Below are positions 36,080-45,000 of a stretch of 64,000 bases of DNA, in pieces. This stretch comes from an uncultured Clostridia bacterium (lineage in GTDB: Bacteria > Bacillota > Clostridia > Christensenellales > Borkfalkiaceae). The position numbers were made by a program, and so were the translations under genes. Position 1 is the stretch's first letter. Each line of letters begins with the position of its first letter. The stretch covers positions 1 to 64,000 of the forward strand of contig CANRAD010000005.1 in the NCBI GenBank assembly GCA_947628505.1, in the 5' to 3' direction. The notes under the pieces are model-generated. The model was not told where the DNA came from and did no database searches. It worked only from the letters and a program-made list of their open reading frames with translations.

Positions 36080-37393
36080 TTATTCCTCTATATCACCGTA
36101 TAGCGATATGCCGTTCGCCTCGGTGATTTTTACATTGACAAATTCTCCGAGCAAATCCCTATTGCCCTTAAAATACGCCATTCTTCCGTATTCGTCTCTG
36201 CCCAAATACAAATCTTTTTTGACGTCATAATCTTCGCAAAGTATTTCGACGGTCTTGCCGACATACTTCGCCGACTGAACGCGTGTTTGCAAATTGACAA
36301 GATCTATCAGTTCGGTTATTCTCCGTTTGCATGTAACTTCGTCGACCTGATCGGGCATTTCGGCCGCGGCTGTGCCCGTTCTCTTTGAATAGACAAAAGT
36401 AAACGCAGACGAAAAATTCACTTTTTTTACGAGCTCGACCGTTTTTTCGAAATCCGCGTCGGTCTCTCCGGGAAACCCGACTATTATATCAGTGCTCAAC
36501 GCGCAATCGGGGACATGTTTTTTCAGTATTTCAACTTTTTTCAAATAGTCTTCCGCCGTATATTTTCTGTTCATAGCTTTCAGAACAGCGTCCGAACCGC
36601 TTTGAACGGGCAGATGTACGCAATTGCATATTTTCGGATTTTCGGCAATGACTTCGGCAAGTTCCTCCGAAAAATCCTTGGGATGGCTTGTCATAAATCT
36701 GAGTCTGAATTTGCCTTTTATTTCGGCGATTTCTTTTAAGAGTTGCGGGAAAGACAAATCGTCGGAACCGTTCGCATAAGAATTCACGTTCTGACCGAGG
36801 AGAGTTATCTCTTTATATCCGGCGTCGATCAGCGCTTTTGCCTCGTTTATGACGTCCGATGAACGACGGCTCCTTTCACGACCTCTGACATACGGAACTA
36901 TGCAATAACTGCAAAAATTGTTGCAGCCGTAAGTTATATTTATCCATGCGTTGGGATAACTTGTCCTAAACGGCTCTATATCTTCGCAGATCTCGCCGTC
37001 TTTCTCTTCGATATCGATTACAACTTTTTTTTGCGTTTGCTTTTTTAATATGTATTCTTTGAGTTTTACGAGATTATGTGTACCGAAAATAATGTCAACA
37101 TACGAAAATTTTTTGTGTAATTCTTCCGCTTTGCCTTTTTGCTGCGTCAAACAACCGCCGACAGCTATAAGCATATCTTTACGCGCGGCTTTAAGTTTTT
37201 TGAGCATTCCGATATTGCCATAAGCGTGATTTTCGGCATTTTCGCGTATACAGCAAGTATTAAAAACGACTATGTCGGCGTCTTCCATTCTTTCCGTGCT
37301 CTCGTAACCGAGTTCCGAAAGAATTCCGGCTATTTTCTCGGATTCATGCACGTTCATCTGACAGCCGTAAGTTACAATATGGTAGTGTTTCAT
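36080..37393 (-). CDS. miaB: tRNA-2-methylthio-N6-dimethylallyladenosine synthase
   Basis: A radical-SAM methylthiotransferase that acts on i6A37 in tRNA. The N-terminal UPF0004 domain has its three cysteines (TYGCQMNVHES, NTCCIREN, GGCLTQ). The radical-SAM cluster motif is GCNNFCSYCIVPYVRGRERS. A TRAM domain follows at the C-terminus. It is the first gene of the miaB-mutS-mutL-miaA-ynbB operon. Confidence 0.96.
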   Translation of the reverse strand: MKHYHIVTYGCQMNVHESEKIAGILSELGYESTERMEDADIVVFNTCCIRENAENHAYGNIGMLKKLKAARKDMLIAVGGCLTQQKGKAEELHKKFSYVDIIFGTHNLVKLKEYILKKQTQKKVVIDIEEKDGEICEDIEPFRTSYPNAWINITYGCNNFCSYCIVPYVRGRERSRRSSDVINEAKALIDAGYKEITLLGQNVNSYANGSDDLSFPQLLKEIAEIKGKFRLRFMTSHPKDFSEELAEVIAENPKICNCVHLPVQSGSDAVLKAMNRKYTAEDYLKKVEILKKHVPDCALSTDIIVGFPGETDADFEKTVELVKKVNFSSAFTFVYSKRTGTAAAEMPDQVDEVTCKRRITELIDLVNLQTRVQSAKYVGKTVEILCEDYDVKKDLYLGRDEYGRMAYFKGNRDLLGEFVNVKITEANGISLYGDIEE

Positions 37394-37405
37394 CTATAAA
37401 TCCTT

Positions 37406-37434
37406 CCCATAAAACAATTATATAATTTTATGGG
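37406..37434. promoter_or_regulatory. Palindrome over the miaB -10 region
   Basis: Perfect 9-bp arms CCCATAAAA (37406-37414) and TTTTATGGG (37426-37434) with an 11-base centre that contains the miaB -10 box. It fits a dimeric repressor site. On the plus strand it is followed by a T-run, so it could also end leftover plus-strand transcription, though no gene lies upstream on that strand. Confidence 0.5.
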
Positions 37435-37445
37435 ATTTTTTTCAA
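37417..37445 (-). promoter_or_regulatory. Promoter of the miaB-mutS-mutL-miaA-ynbB operon
   Basis: On the minus strand TTGAAA (37440-37445) and TATAAT (37417-37422) are 17 bases apart, 23 bases before miaB. Confidence 0.75.
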
Positions 37446-37487
37446 ACAAATTGCAACAAATATTTAAATTTATAAATACTATTTATA

Positions 37488-39704
37488 ATGATTAAATTTA
37501 TTAAAATTACGCTGATTGTTTTAATAAGCCTGCTTATATCCGTTTTTGCGCTTTGGATAAGTTTTACGGTAGCCACAAGAGAAGTTTATCTCGACGCCGA
37601 TAAGTTGATAAAATCGGAAGAAACAATAACTTTTTACGATGATTTCGGCAATGAAATAACCTCGGCTTCATTAAAAAGAAAAGCAAAAAGCGTTGAATTG
37701 AAAAAACTCGATAAAAACACGATTAACGCCTTTATCGCTTCGGAGGATAAGTCATTTTACGACCATAAAGGGTTAAATTACAAGAGAATGCTCAAAGCGC
37801 TGTACAAAAACATCGTGTCGGGCTCGTTTAAAGAAGGCGCCTCGACAATAAGCCAACAGCTCATTAAAAATACGCACCTTACGGGCGACAAAACCATTCG
37901 GAGAAAATTAAAGGAAATACGCCTTACTAAACAGCTTGAAAAAAAATACGGCAAAGACGAAATACTCGAAATGTATTTGAACACGATTTATTTCGGGCAT
38001 AACTGCTACGGGCTCGAGAGCGCCGCAGAATTTTATTTTGACAAAAATGCGGAAGACTTGAACGTCGAAGAAAGCGCAACCCTGGCCGGTCTGCTGATTT
38101 CGCCTAATAACTTTTCTCCCTTCAAACATCCCGATAAATGCTTAAAGCGCAGAAATATTGTTTTGAAAGCAATGAAAGATTGCGCTTTTCTTTCACAAAA
38201 AGATTACGAAACAGCTTTAAAATCACCCATACAAGTTGCCGAGCCCTCGTCGCACTCCGACAACTCCGGCTATCTTTCGGCCGTATTTGACGAATTGGAT
38301 GAAAAGGATATAAATTTCTACTCTCTGAGCGAAGGCTGCAAAATTTATACTTATCTGCAACCGGAACTGCAAAAAACAGTTGAAAATATAGAAAATCAAT
38401 GCGACGGCGCTTATATAATAACCTCAAAGAACGGCGGCGTTAACGCGTTCAAAAGCAGTATCGGAAATTCAAAAAGACAACCCGGTTCAACGGTAAAACC
38501 CATTTTGGTATATGGGCCCGCGATTGAAGAGAAAATCCTATACCCCTTTACGCAAATCGACGACGCAAAAACCGATTACAACGGCTATTGCCCAGAAAAC
38601 AACGATAAAAAATTTCACGGCAAAGTTACGATTTCGGAATGCATAAAGAAAAGCTATAACATCCCGGCGGTTAAAACGCTTAACTCTCTTACGTTGGATA
38701 AATGCGAAAAATACGCAAATTCATTGAATTTGCACATTGCCGACGAGGATAAAAATCTTGCTCTTGCCTTGGGCGGAATGAAATACGGACTTAATTTAAA
38801 AGAATTGACGGATTGCTATTCGGTTTTTAACAATAACGGCTATTTCTCCCCATCCTCCTTTATTAAGAAAATAACAAAAAACAACGGAGACGTCATCTAT
38901 GAAAATACGCGAAAAGGCAAAAAAGTATTTTCAAGCGGAACATGTTCATTGATGAACGAAATGCTTATCGAAACCGCAAAAACCGGCACGGCGAGAAAAC
39001 TTAACGAATTCGATTACGACGTGGCCTGTAAAACGGGCACTTGCGGCAATGAATCGGGAAATACAGACGCTTACGCCATAAGCTACACCTCAGAGCACGC
39101 AATAGGCGTTTGGCAAGGCGACAAAAACAATAAACGTCTCAAAGTTACAGGCGGCAACGAATGTTGCGATTGCATTAAAACGATATTAAAAACGCTCTAC
39201 CGTAATTCTGTGCCGAAAAAATTGGACACGGAAAGCGGAACGAAAACTGTCGGCATAGATTTAAACGACTATGAAAACGGCAAAATTATCCTCGCGGACG
39301 AGATTTCTCCTATCGCCAACGTAAAATACGTCAAAGTTTCCGATGGCGCAGTGCCGAAAGAAGTCTCCGAAAAATTTTCCCGTCCCGTCATATCAAAGCC
39401 GGAAATTTCGGTTGAAAACGACCGTGTTAAACTGCATTTATGTCAGACAGAGTACTATTCATATATAATAAATCGCGCAACAAACGGCAAAAAAACGGTA
39501 ATTTATGACGGCAAATGGCCCGACACCTTTATTGATAAACCTACGAACGGAAACTATGTATACAGCGTACAACCCTATTATTCCTACGGAAAAGAAAAAC
39601 ATTTCGGCGAAGAAATATTTTTGCCGCCGGTATTTATCGGCGGAAGCGGTTCACTGCAAAACGACCTTCCGGATATAATTCATAAAGATTGGCTCAATTT
39701 ATAA
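37488..39704 (+). CDS. Class A penicillin-binding protein (transglycosylase/transpeptidase)
   Basis: A bifunctional cell-wall synthase anchored by an N-terminal helix (residues about 7-29). The GT51 transglycosylase has EDKSFYDHKGLNYKRM and GASTISQQLIKN. The transpeptidase has the active-site Ser in PGSTVKP, the SYN motif and KTG in ACKTGTCG. A Ser/Gly-poor, fibronectin-like C-terminal tail follows. At 738 residues it is PBP1A-like. No ribosome site precedes the ATG, and a TATAAT overlaps the start codon. The membrane helix begins at once, so the start cannot be far off. Confidence 0.93.
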   Translation: MIKFIKITLIVLISLLISVFALWISFTVATREVYLDADKLIKSEETITFYDDFGNEITSASLKRKAKSVELKKLDKNTINAFIASEDKSFYDHKGLNYKRMLKALYKNIVSGSFKEGASTISQQLIKNTHLTGDKTIRRKLKEIRLTKQLEKKYGKDEILEMYLNTIYFGHNCYGLESAAEFYFDKNAEDLNVEESATLAGLLISPNNFSPFKHPDKCLKRRNIVLKAMKDCAFLSQKDYETALKSPIQVAEPSSHSDNSGYLSAVFDELDEKDINFYSLSEGCKIYTYLQPELQKTVENIENQCDGAYIITSKNGGVNAFKSSIGNSKRQPGSTVKPILVYGPAIEEKILYPFTQIDDAKTDYNGYCPENNDKKFHGKVTISECIKKSYNIPAVKTLNSLTLDKCEKYANSLNLHIADEDKNLALALGGMKYGLNLKELTDCYSVFNNNGYFSPSSFIKKITKNNGDVIYENTRKGKKVFSSGTCSLMNEMLIETAKTGTARKLNEFDYDVACKTGTCGNESGNTDAYAISYTSEHAIGVWQGDKNNKRLKVTGGNECCDCIKTILKTLYRNSVPKKLDTESGTKTVGIDLNDYENGKIILADEISPIANVKYVKVSDGAVPKEVSEKFSRPVISKPEISVENDRVKLHLCQTEYYSYIINRATNGKKTVIYDGKWPDTFIDKPTNGNYVYSVQPYYSYGKEKHFGEEIFLPPVFIGGSGSLQNDLPDIIHKDWLNL

Positions 39705-39732
39705 AAAAAGCGCTTTCAATGCGCTTTTTTTT
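39703..39732. terminator. Bidirectional terminator between PBP and thiI
   Basis: An A-run and GCGC pair with GCGC and a T-run around a seven-base loop (39703-39713 with 39721-39732). It ends the PBP gene on the plus strand and thiI on the minus strand. Confidence 0.8.
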
Positions 39733-39733
39733 C

Positions 39734-40888
39734 TTATAAATTCAATATTTGTTCGGAAGCAAGCGCCTCGTCCATCAAGGCTTCGACATTGAGCTTGCTC
39801 TCTTCTTCCAAAATTACTTTCATTTGCGGTTTCGTTACCGGGTGTTTGGGAAGAAAAACCGTGCAACAATCTTCATAAGGCTGAATCGAAATCCCGAACG
39901 CGCCTATCATTTTGCTTCGCTCTATGATTTCATCCTTATCGAACCCGCAAAGCGGTCTTAAAACAGGTAAATTGCCGACAACGCTGTCGGACGAATTTAT
40001 TCCTTCTATCGTCTGGCTTGCCACTTGTCCCAAACTTTCGCCGGTAATAAGACATTGAGCGCCGCATTTTACAGCCACAGTCTCGGAAATACGCATCATA
40101 AAACGCCTTAAAAGCGTAACCATATATTCCGCATTGCAGTTTTTATGAATTTCTTCCTGTATATGAGTAACCGAAACAATATGGAGTTTTACGCCTCCGG
40201 CATATTCCGAAAGTATTTTTACAAGCTCGATAACTTTATCGCGCGCTTGCATATTTGTGTAGGGATAGCTATGAAAATGGATACATTCTATATTCATTCC
40301 GCGCTTTGCAATCATATAGCCGGCAACCGGGCTGTCAATACCTCCCGAAACGAGCAAAAGCCCTTTACCGGACGTGCCGACGGGCATTCCCCCCGCGCCC
40401 TTGAAAAATGTATTGAAGACAAGCGTTGTACCGTTTTCCCGCACATCAATATTAATTATAAATTGCGGATTATGAACGTCTACTTTGATTTCTTTATTTG
40501 CGGCCAAAAGTCTGCCGCCTATTTCCGCGCTTATCTGCATTGAATTGAACTCGAACTTTTTATCGGCCCTATGCGTTTCAACCTTGAAAGTGCCCTTTTC
40601 CGAACATACCTGCTCTGCCGCCGAAAAAATCAAGTCCATACGGGTTTCCACTTTTAAAGCTACGCTCATCGAATGTATCCCGAAAACTTTCTCAAGTCTT
40701 GAAACTATTTCATCCGTTTTGCTTTCGTCAAAGTTCTCCACAAGGTATCTGCCGCTTTGTCTGTGAACCTCATGCTTTAAGCCTTTAAGCGCTTTTTCGA
40801 TATTTATGGTAAAAACGCGTTCAAAATAGCCTCTGTTTTTACCCTTTAAATGAATTTCCGAATATCGGATAATTATCACTTTTTCCAT
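39734..40888 (-). CDS. thiI: tRNA 4-thiouridine synthase
   Basis: It adenylates and thiolates U8 of tRNA and may also feed thiamine thiazole synthesis. An N-terminal ferredoxin-like/THUMP region precedes the PP-loop GLLLVSGGIDSPVAGYM. The protein is 384 residues and ends without the rhodanese domain of E. coli ThiI. That is normal in Bacillota, where a dedicated cysteine desulfurase donates sulfur. Such an enzyme is encoded one base upstream. Confidence 0.94.
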   Translation of the reverse strand: MEKVIIIRYSEIHLKGKNRGYFERVFTINIEKALKGLKHEVHRQSGRYLVENFDESKTDEIVSRLEKVFGIHSMSVALKVETRMDLIFSAAEQVCSEKGTFKVETHRADKKFEFNSMQISAEIGGRLLAANKEIKVDVHNPQFIINIDVRENGTTLVFNTFFKGAGGMPVGTSGKGLLLVSGGIDSPVAGYMIAKRGMNIECIHFHSYPYTNMQARDKVIELVKILSEYAGGVKLHIVSVTHIQEEIHKNCNAEYMVTLLRRFMMRISETVAVKCGAQCLITGESLGQVASQTIEGINSSDSVVGNLPVLRPLCGFDKDEIIERSKMIGAFGISIQPYEDCCTVFLPKHPVTKPQMKVILEEESKLNVEALMDEALASEQILNL

Positions 40889-40889
40889 A

Positions 40890-42017
40890 TCAGGACATTA
40901 CTCTCTTTCTGTTTGAAACGATATCATTTAAAATTCGGGCGGCTTTTATTATCTCTTCTCTGCTGTTTTGCGGTGAAAAACTCAACCTTAAAACGCCGTC
41001 GGCGGCCCGTTCCGATAAGCCGCACGCAAGTATCACGCGCGAATATCTGTTTTTTTCGTTAGACGAACATGCGGAGCCCGTGCCGATAATCACTCCGTTA
41101 TCGTCGGCTTCATGGAGAATTGTTTCCCCTCTCACGCCTTCTGCGTAGACAGATAATATATAAGGCGAAGCGGTTTCAGACGACAATATTCCGAAAATCG
41201 TCTTATCGAGGTTTTCAATCATTAGCTTTTTCAGCTCGGAAACATAGTTGTAGTCGTCGTTTAAACTCTGAAATTTTTCTTCGGCCGCATATTCGAAGCA
41301 CTTTATCGAAAATACGTTTTCAGTGCCGCTTCGAAGTCCGTTTTCCTGACCGCCGCCGTAAATATATGGTTTAATCTTTAAGCCGCTCTTTTTAATCAGC
41401 GCGCCGCAACCTTTGATTCCGCCGATTTTATGCGCGCTTACGGAATACATGTCTATGCAATCGCTCAGTCTGAAATCAATTTTCCCGAACGCCTGAACGC
41501 CGTCGGAGTGAAACAGCGTATATCTGTTAATTTTTTTTACTTCGGCCGCCAGCGATAAAATATCGTTCACTGCTCCGGTTTCGTTGCCCACATGAATGAC
41601 GGAGACGAGCGAAGTTTTATCGTCTACAAGGGATAAAAGGCTTTCGGCGTTTACTCCGCCGTCCGGATTAAGCTCGGCATACCGGACTTCCAATCCACGT
41701 TGTTTGAGTTCGTTCGCCGCAGAGTATATAGCCGAATGTTCTCCTTTTGTTATGATGATGTTTCCCCTTTTTCCGCCGCCGAAAACAGCTTGATTATCCG
41801 CTTCTGTACCGCCGGAAGTAAAAATAAGCTCGTATTTTTTGCAGTCGGCAATATGCGACAGAATGTTTTTTCTTGCTTCGCGCAGGCCGAGATTTATATT
41901 ATAACCTTCCGCATATAAAGCGGAAGGGTTATAATAATCTCTATAAAGATATGTTTCGGCTCTTTTTAAGGCCAATTCGTTCGGCTTTGTCGTCGCCGCA
42001 TTGTCAAGATATATCAT
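40890..42017 (-). CDS. Cysteine desulfurase (NifS/IscS family)
   Basis: A PLP enzyme that takes sulfur from cysteine as a persulfide. The N-terminus YLDNAATTKPNE, the PLP lysine in SVSAHKIGGIKG and the active-site Cys in IIGTGSACSSNEKNRYS are intact. The 375-residue length and the tight link to thiI suggest a dedicated sulfur donor for ThiI, like NifZ in Bacillus subtilis. It overlaps the carB-dapF gene by one base. Confidence 0.92.
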   Translation of the reverse strand: MIYLDNAATTKPNELALKRAETYLYRDYYNPSALYAEGYNINLGLREARKNILSHIADCKKYELIFTSGGTEADNQAVFGGGKRGNIIITKGEHSAIYSAANELKQRGLEVRYAELNPDGGVNAESLLSLVDDKTSLVSVIHVGNETGAVNDILSLAAEVKKINRYTLFHSDGVQAFGKIDFRLSDCIDMYSVSAHKIGGIKGCGALIKKSGLKIKPYIYGGGQENGLRSGTENVFSIKCFEYAAEEKFQSLNDDYNYVSELKKLMIENLDKTIFGILSSETASPYILSVYAEGVRGETILHEADDNGVIIGTGSACSSNEKNRYSRVILACGLSERAADGVLRLSFSPQNSREEIIKAARILNDIVSNRKRVMS

Positions 42018-45000
42018 CAGATTTCTATTGTGCCGTCAAAAGAGCACTTTACCGTTCCGTCAAGCTGCACATCGCCGTTTTCGGAATAATTTACAAACAA
42101 ATCGCCGCCTTTCAGCTTAACTGTAACCGTTGAAGCATCTAGACATTTGCCCATCTCAACCGCGGCCACGGTAACCGCCGCCGCAGAAGTTCCGCACGAA
42201 AGCATCTCGCCGTTCTTTCTGTCCCAAACGCGCGCTTTTATTGTAAGATTGTTGATTACCCGAACACATTCTACATACGCTTCTTTTGCGCACATTCCGC
42301 TGTCGGTAATAAACTGTCCTTCGGTCTCAATATCGACATCGTCAACCTTATCGCAGAATATAACGAAATGCGGATTGCCGACGTCTATATACATTGCGTC
42401 AATATCAAAATCATATCTCTCTTTAAACCTTGCTTTATATTGAGATATGGTCTCGTCTTCATTTGTTTTCAAAATTTTGGGCGCGCGAAGATTAATCGAT
42501 ACCGAGCTTGCTTTTCCGTTGAATGAGTTGACGGTAAGATTTTTAACTCCGTTGCATGTTTCGATGGAAATATTATCGGAATTGACAATTTTATTATCAT
42601 ATAAATACTTCGCAACGCACCTTACGGGGTTAGCAGCCATTCCGCCGTCGCTTCCGTCGCTGTTAAACACTCTCACGAGAGCGTCGGCCACTCCGGACTT
42701 TTCTATCATGACGATTCCGTCCGCGCCGATTGCATAGTGCCTGTCTGAGAAATTTATCGCAAGCGATTCCGGACAAGTAATTTTATTATCCATATTGTCA
42801 AAGACAATATAATCGTTGCCGCAGCTATGCATCTTGCAGAATTTGAGTTTCATTTTCTCGGTTCTGAGATTATTGATATCAACAAGTTCGGTATTAAACT
42901 GATTGTATCTGCCCGCGATAACGTCGGCGAGCGCGTTGGCCGTATCGAGAGAGGTAAGGACCGTTATGCCGAGCAAAATGGCATGATGATGGAGACTTAT
43001 ATAATTGGTTATAGACTCTATATCGGTTTTGCCCGTATAAACCACGTAATCGATCTTCCCTTCGTCCATGAGTTTGAATATTTCGGTATTGGTTGAAAGT
43101 CTCGCAACTTCCGTGCACTCCAACCCTATACTTCTTATTACGTTTGCCGTTCCTTTCGTGGCGTATAAAGTTAAGCCCAAGTCGGCAAATTTTTTCACAA
43201 TATTTACGATTTCGAATTTGTCCTGATCGTTTATTGTGAAGTAAATTCCGGAAGGATTCTGCTTAGTGGGATGCTTTACGTTAAATCCGGCGGAAACAAG
43301 TCCTTTGAACAGCGCCTCTTCTATGGTTTTTCCTATGCCGAGGACTTCGCCCGTAGACTTCATTTCCGGACCGAGTTGTGAATTCACGTCGTTCAATTTC
43401 TCGAATGAGAACACCGGGACTTTTACCGCGACATAGGGCGAATTTCTGTATAATCCCGTTCCGTAACCGAGCTTTTTGAGTTTGGCGCCCATGAGAATTC
43501 TCGTTGCGAGGTCGACCATGGGAACGCCCGTAACTTTGGAAATATATGGAATAGTTCTCGAAGCCCTCGGGTTTACCTCGATTACATACAATTCGTTATG
43601 ATAAATAAGATACTGTATGTTTATCAATCCCTTGGTTTTAAGTGAAATAGCAAGTTTTACCGAGATGTCAACCACTTTTCTCAACATTGCGTCGCTGAGA
43701 TTATACGGAGGATATACGGCAATCGAATCGCCGCTGTGCACGCCCGCGCGCTCGATATGCTGCATAATGCCGGGAATCAGAACGTCAACGCCGTCGGAAA
43801 TCGCGTCGACTTCGAGTTCCGTACCCATAAGATATTTATCGCAGAGCACGGGATTTTCTATTTTTTGCGCGAGAATTACGTCCATATATCTTTCGATATC
43901 GTTCTGAGTAAAAGCAATCGTCATATTCTGGCCGCCGATAACGTACGAAGGCCTCAACAAAACCGGATATCCGAGAGTTTCCGCCGCGTGAACGGCTTCA
44001 TCCTTACTCATAACTGTGAGACCTTTAGGACGCGCGATATCGAACTGTTCCAAAAGTTTGTCGAAACGCTCTCTGTCTTCGGCGAGATCAACGCTGTCTG
44101 CCGGCGTTCCGAGTATTCTTATGCCCTTTTTATCGAGATAACCGCAAAGTTTGATGGCCGTTTGCCCGCCGAAAGTTATAACTACGCCGTAAGGCTTTTC
44201 CATATCGATAACGTTCTGAACATCTTCGGGCGTAAGCGCTTCGAAATAAAGTCTGTCCGCAGTATCGAAATCGGTAGACACCGTTTCGGGGTTATTATTG
44301 ATGATTATCACTTCGTAGCCGAGGCGCTTCAATGCCCATACGCAGTGAACCGACGAATAATCGAACTCGATTCCCTGACCTATTCTTATAGGTCCGGAAC
44401 CTATTACTATTATTCTCCTTTTATTGCTCTTCGCAACAAAAGGTTTTGCCTCGTCATGCTCGATTTCGTCGTAAGTCGAATAGAAATACGGCGTTTGCGC
44501 GGCAAATTCGGCTCCGCAAGTATCAACCATCTTAAACACGGCGTTGCGGTGCATCGGCAATTTATGTCCGGAGAGCTTTTCAAGTTCTTTATCGGGATAA
44601 CCGAGTTTTTTGCCGCGCAAATATTTTTCACGGCACAGAGGCTTGTCTTTAATCTCCTTTTCATAATCGGACAGATTTTTGAGCTTATTCAAAAACCATC
44701 TGTCTATTTTCGTTATTGAATAAATTTCGTCTATATCTACTCCGCGTTTAATCGCTTCATAAACGACAAACAGGCGCTCATCGGTTAGTTCGTGGAGTTT
44801 ATCACATACTTCTTCATACGAAAGTTCCGACATTTTCGGCATATTTAGCGTTCCTACGGATATCTCCGCGCCGCGGACGGCTTTCATAATCGCCATCTCG
44901 AAGCTCGTGCCGATAGCCATAACTTCGCCGGTTGCTTTCATCCTTGTGCCGAGGTTGCGCTTCGCATATAAGAATTTATCGAAAGGCCATTTCGGAAGTT

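Noticed and set aside
37484..37489. TATAAT as the promoter of the penicillin-binding protein gene
   Set aside because: It overlaps the start codon and has no -35 at a workable distance.
43736..44719. Open frame of 327 codons on the plus strand opposite carB
   Set aside because: It lies fully inside the conserved CarB gene in antisense, has no recognisable domain and no start signals.
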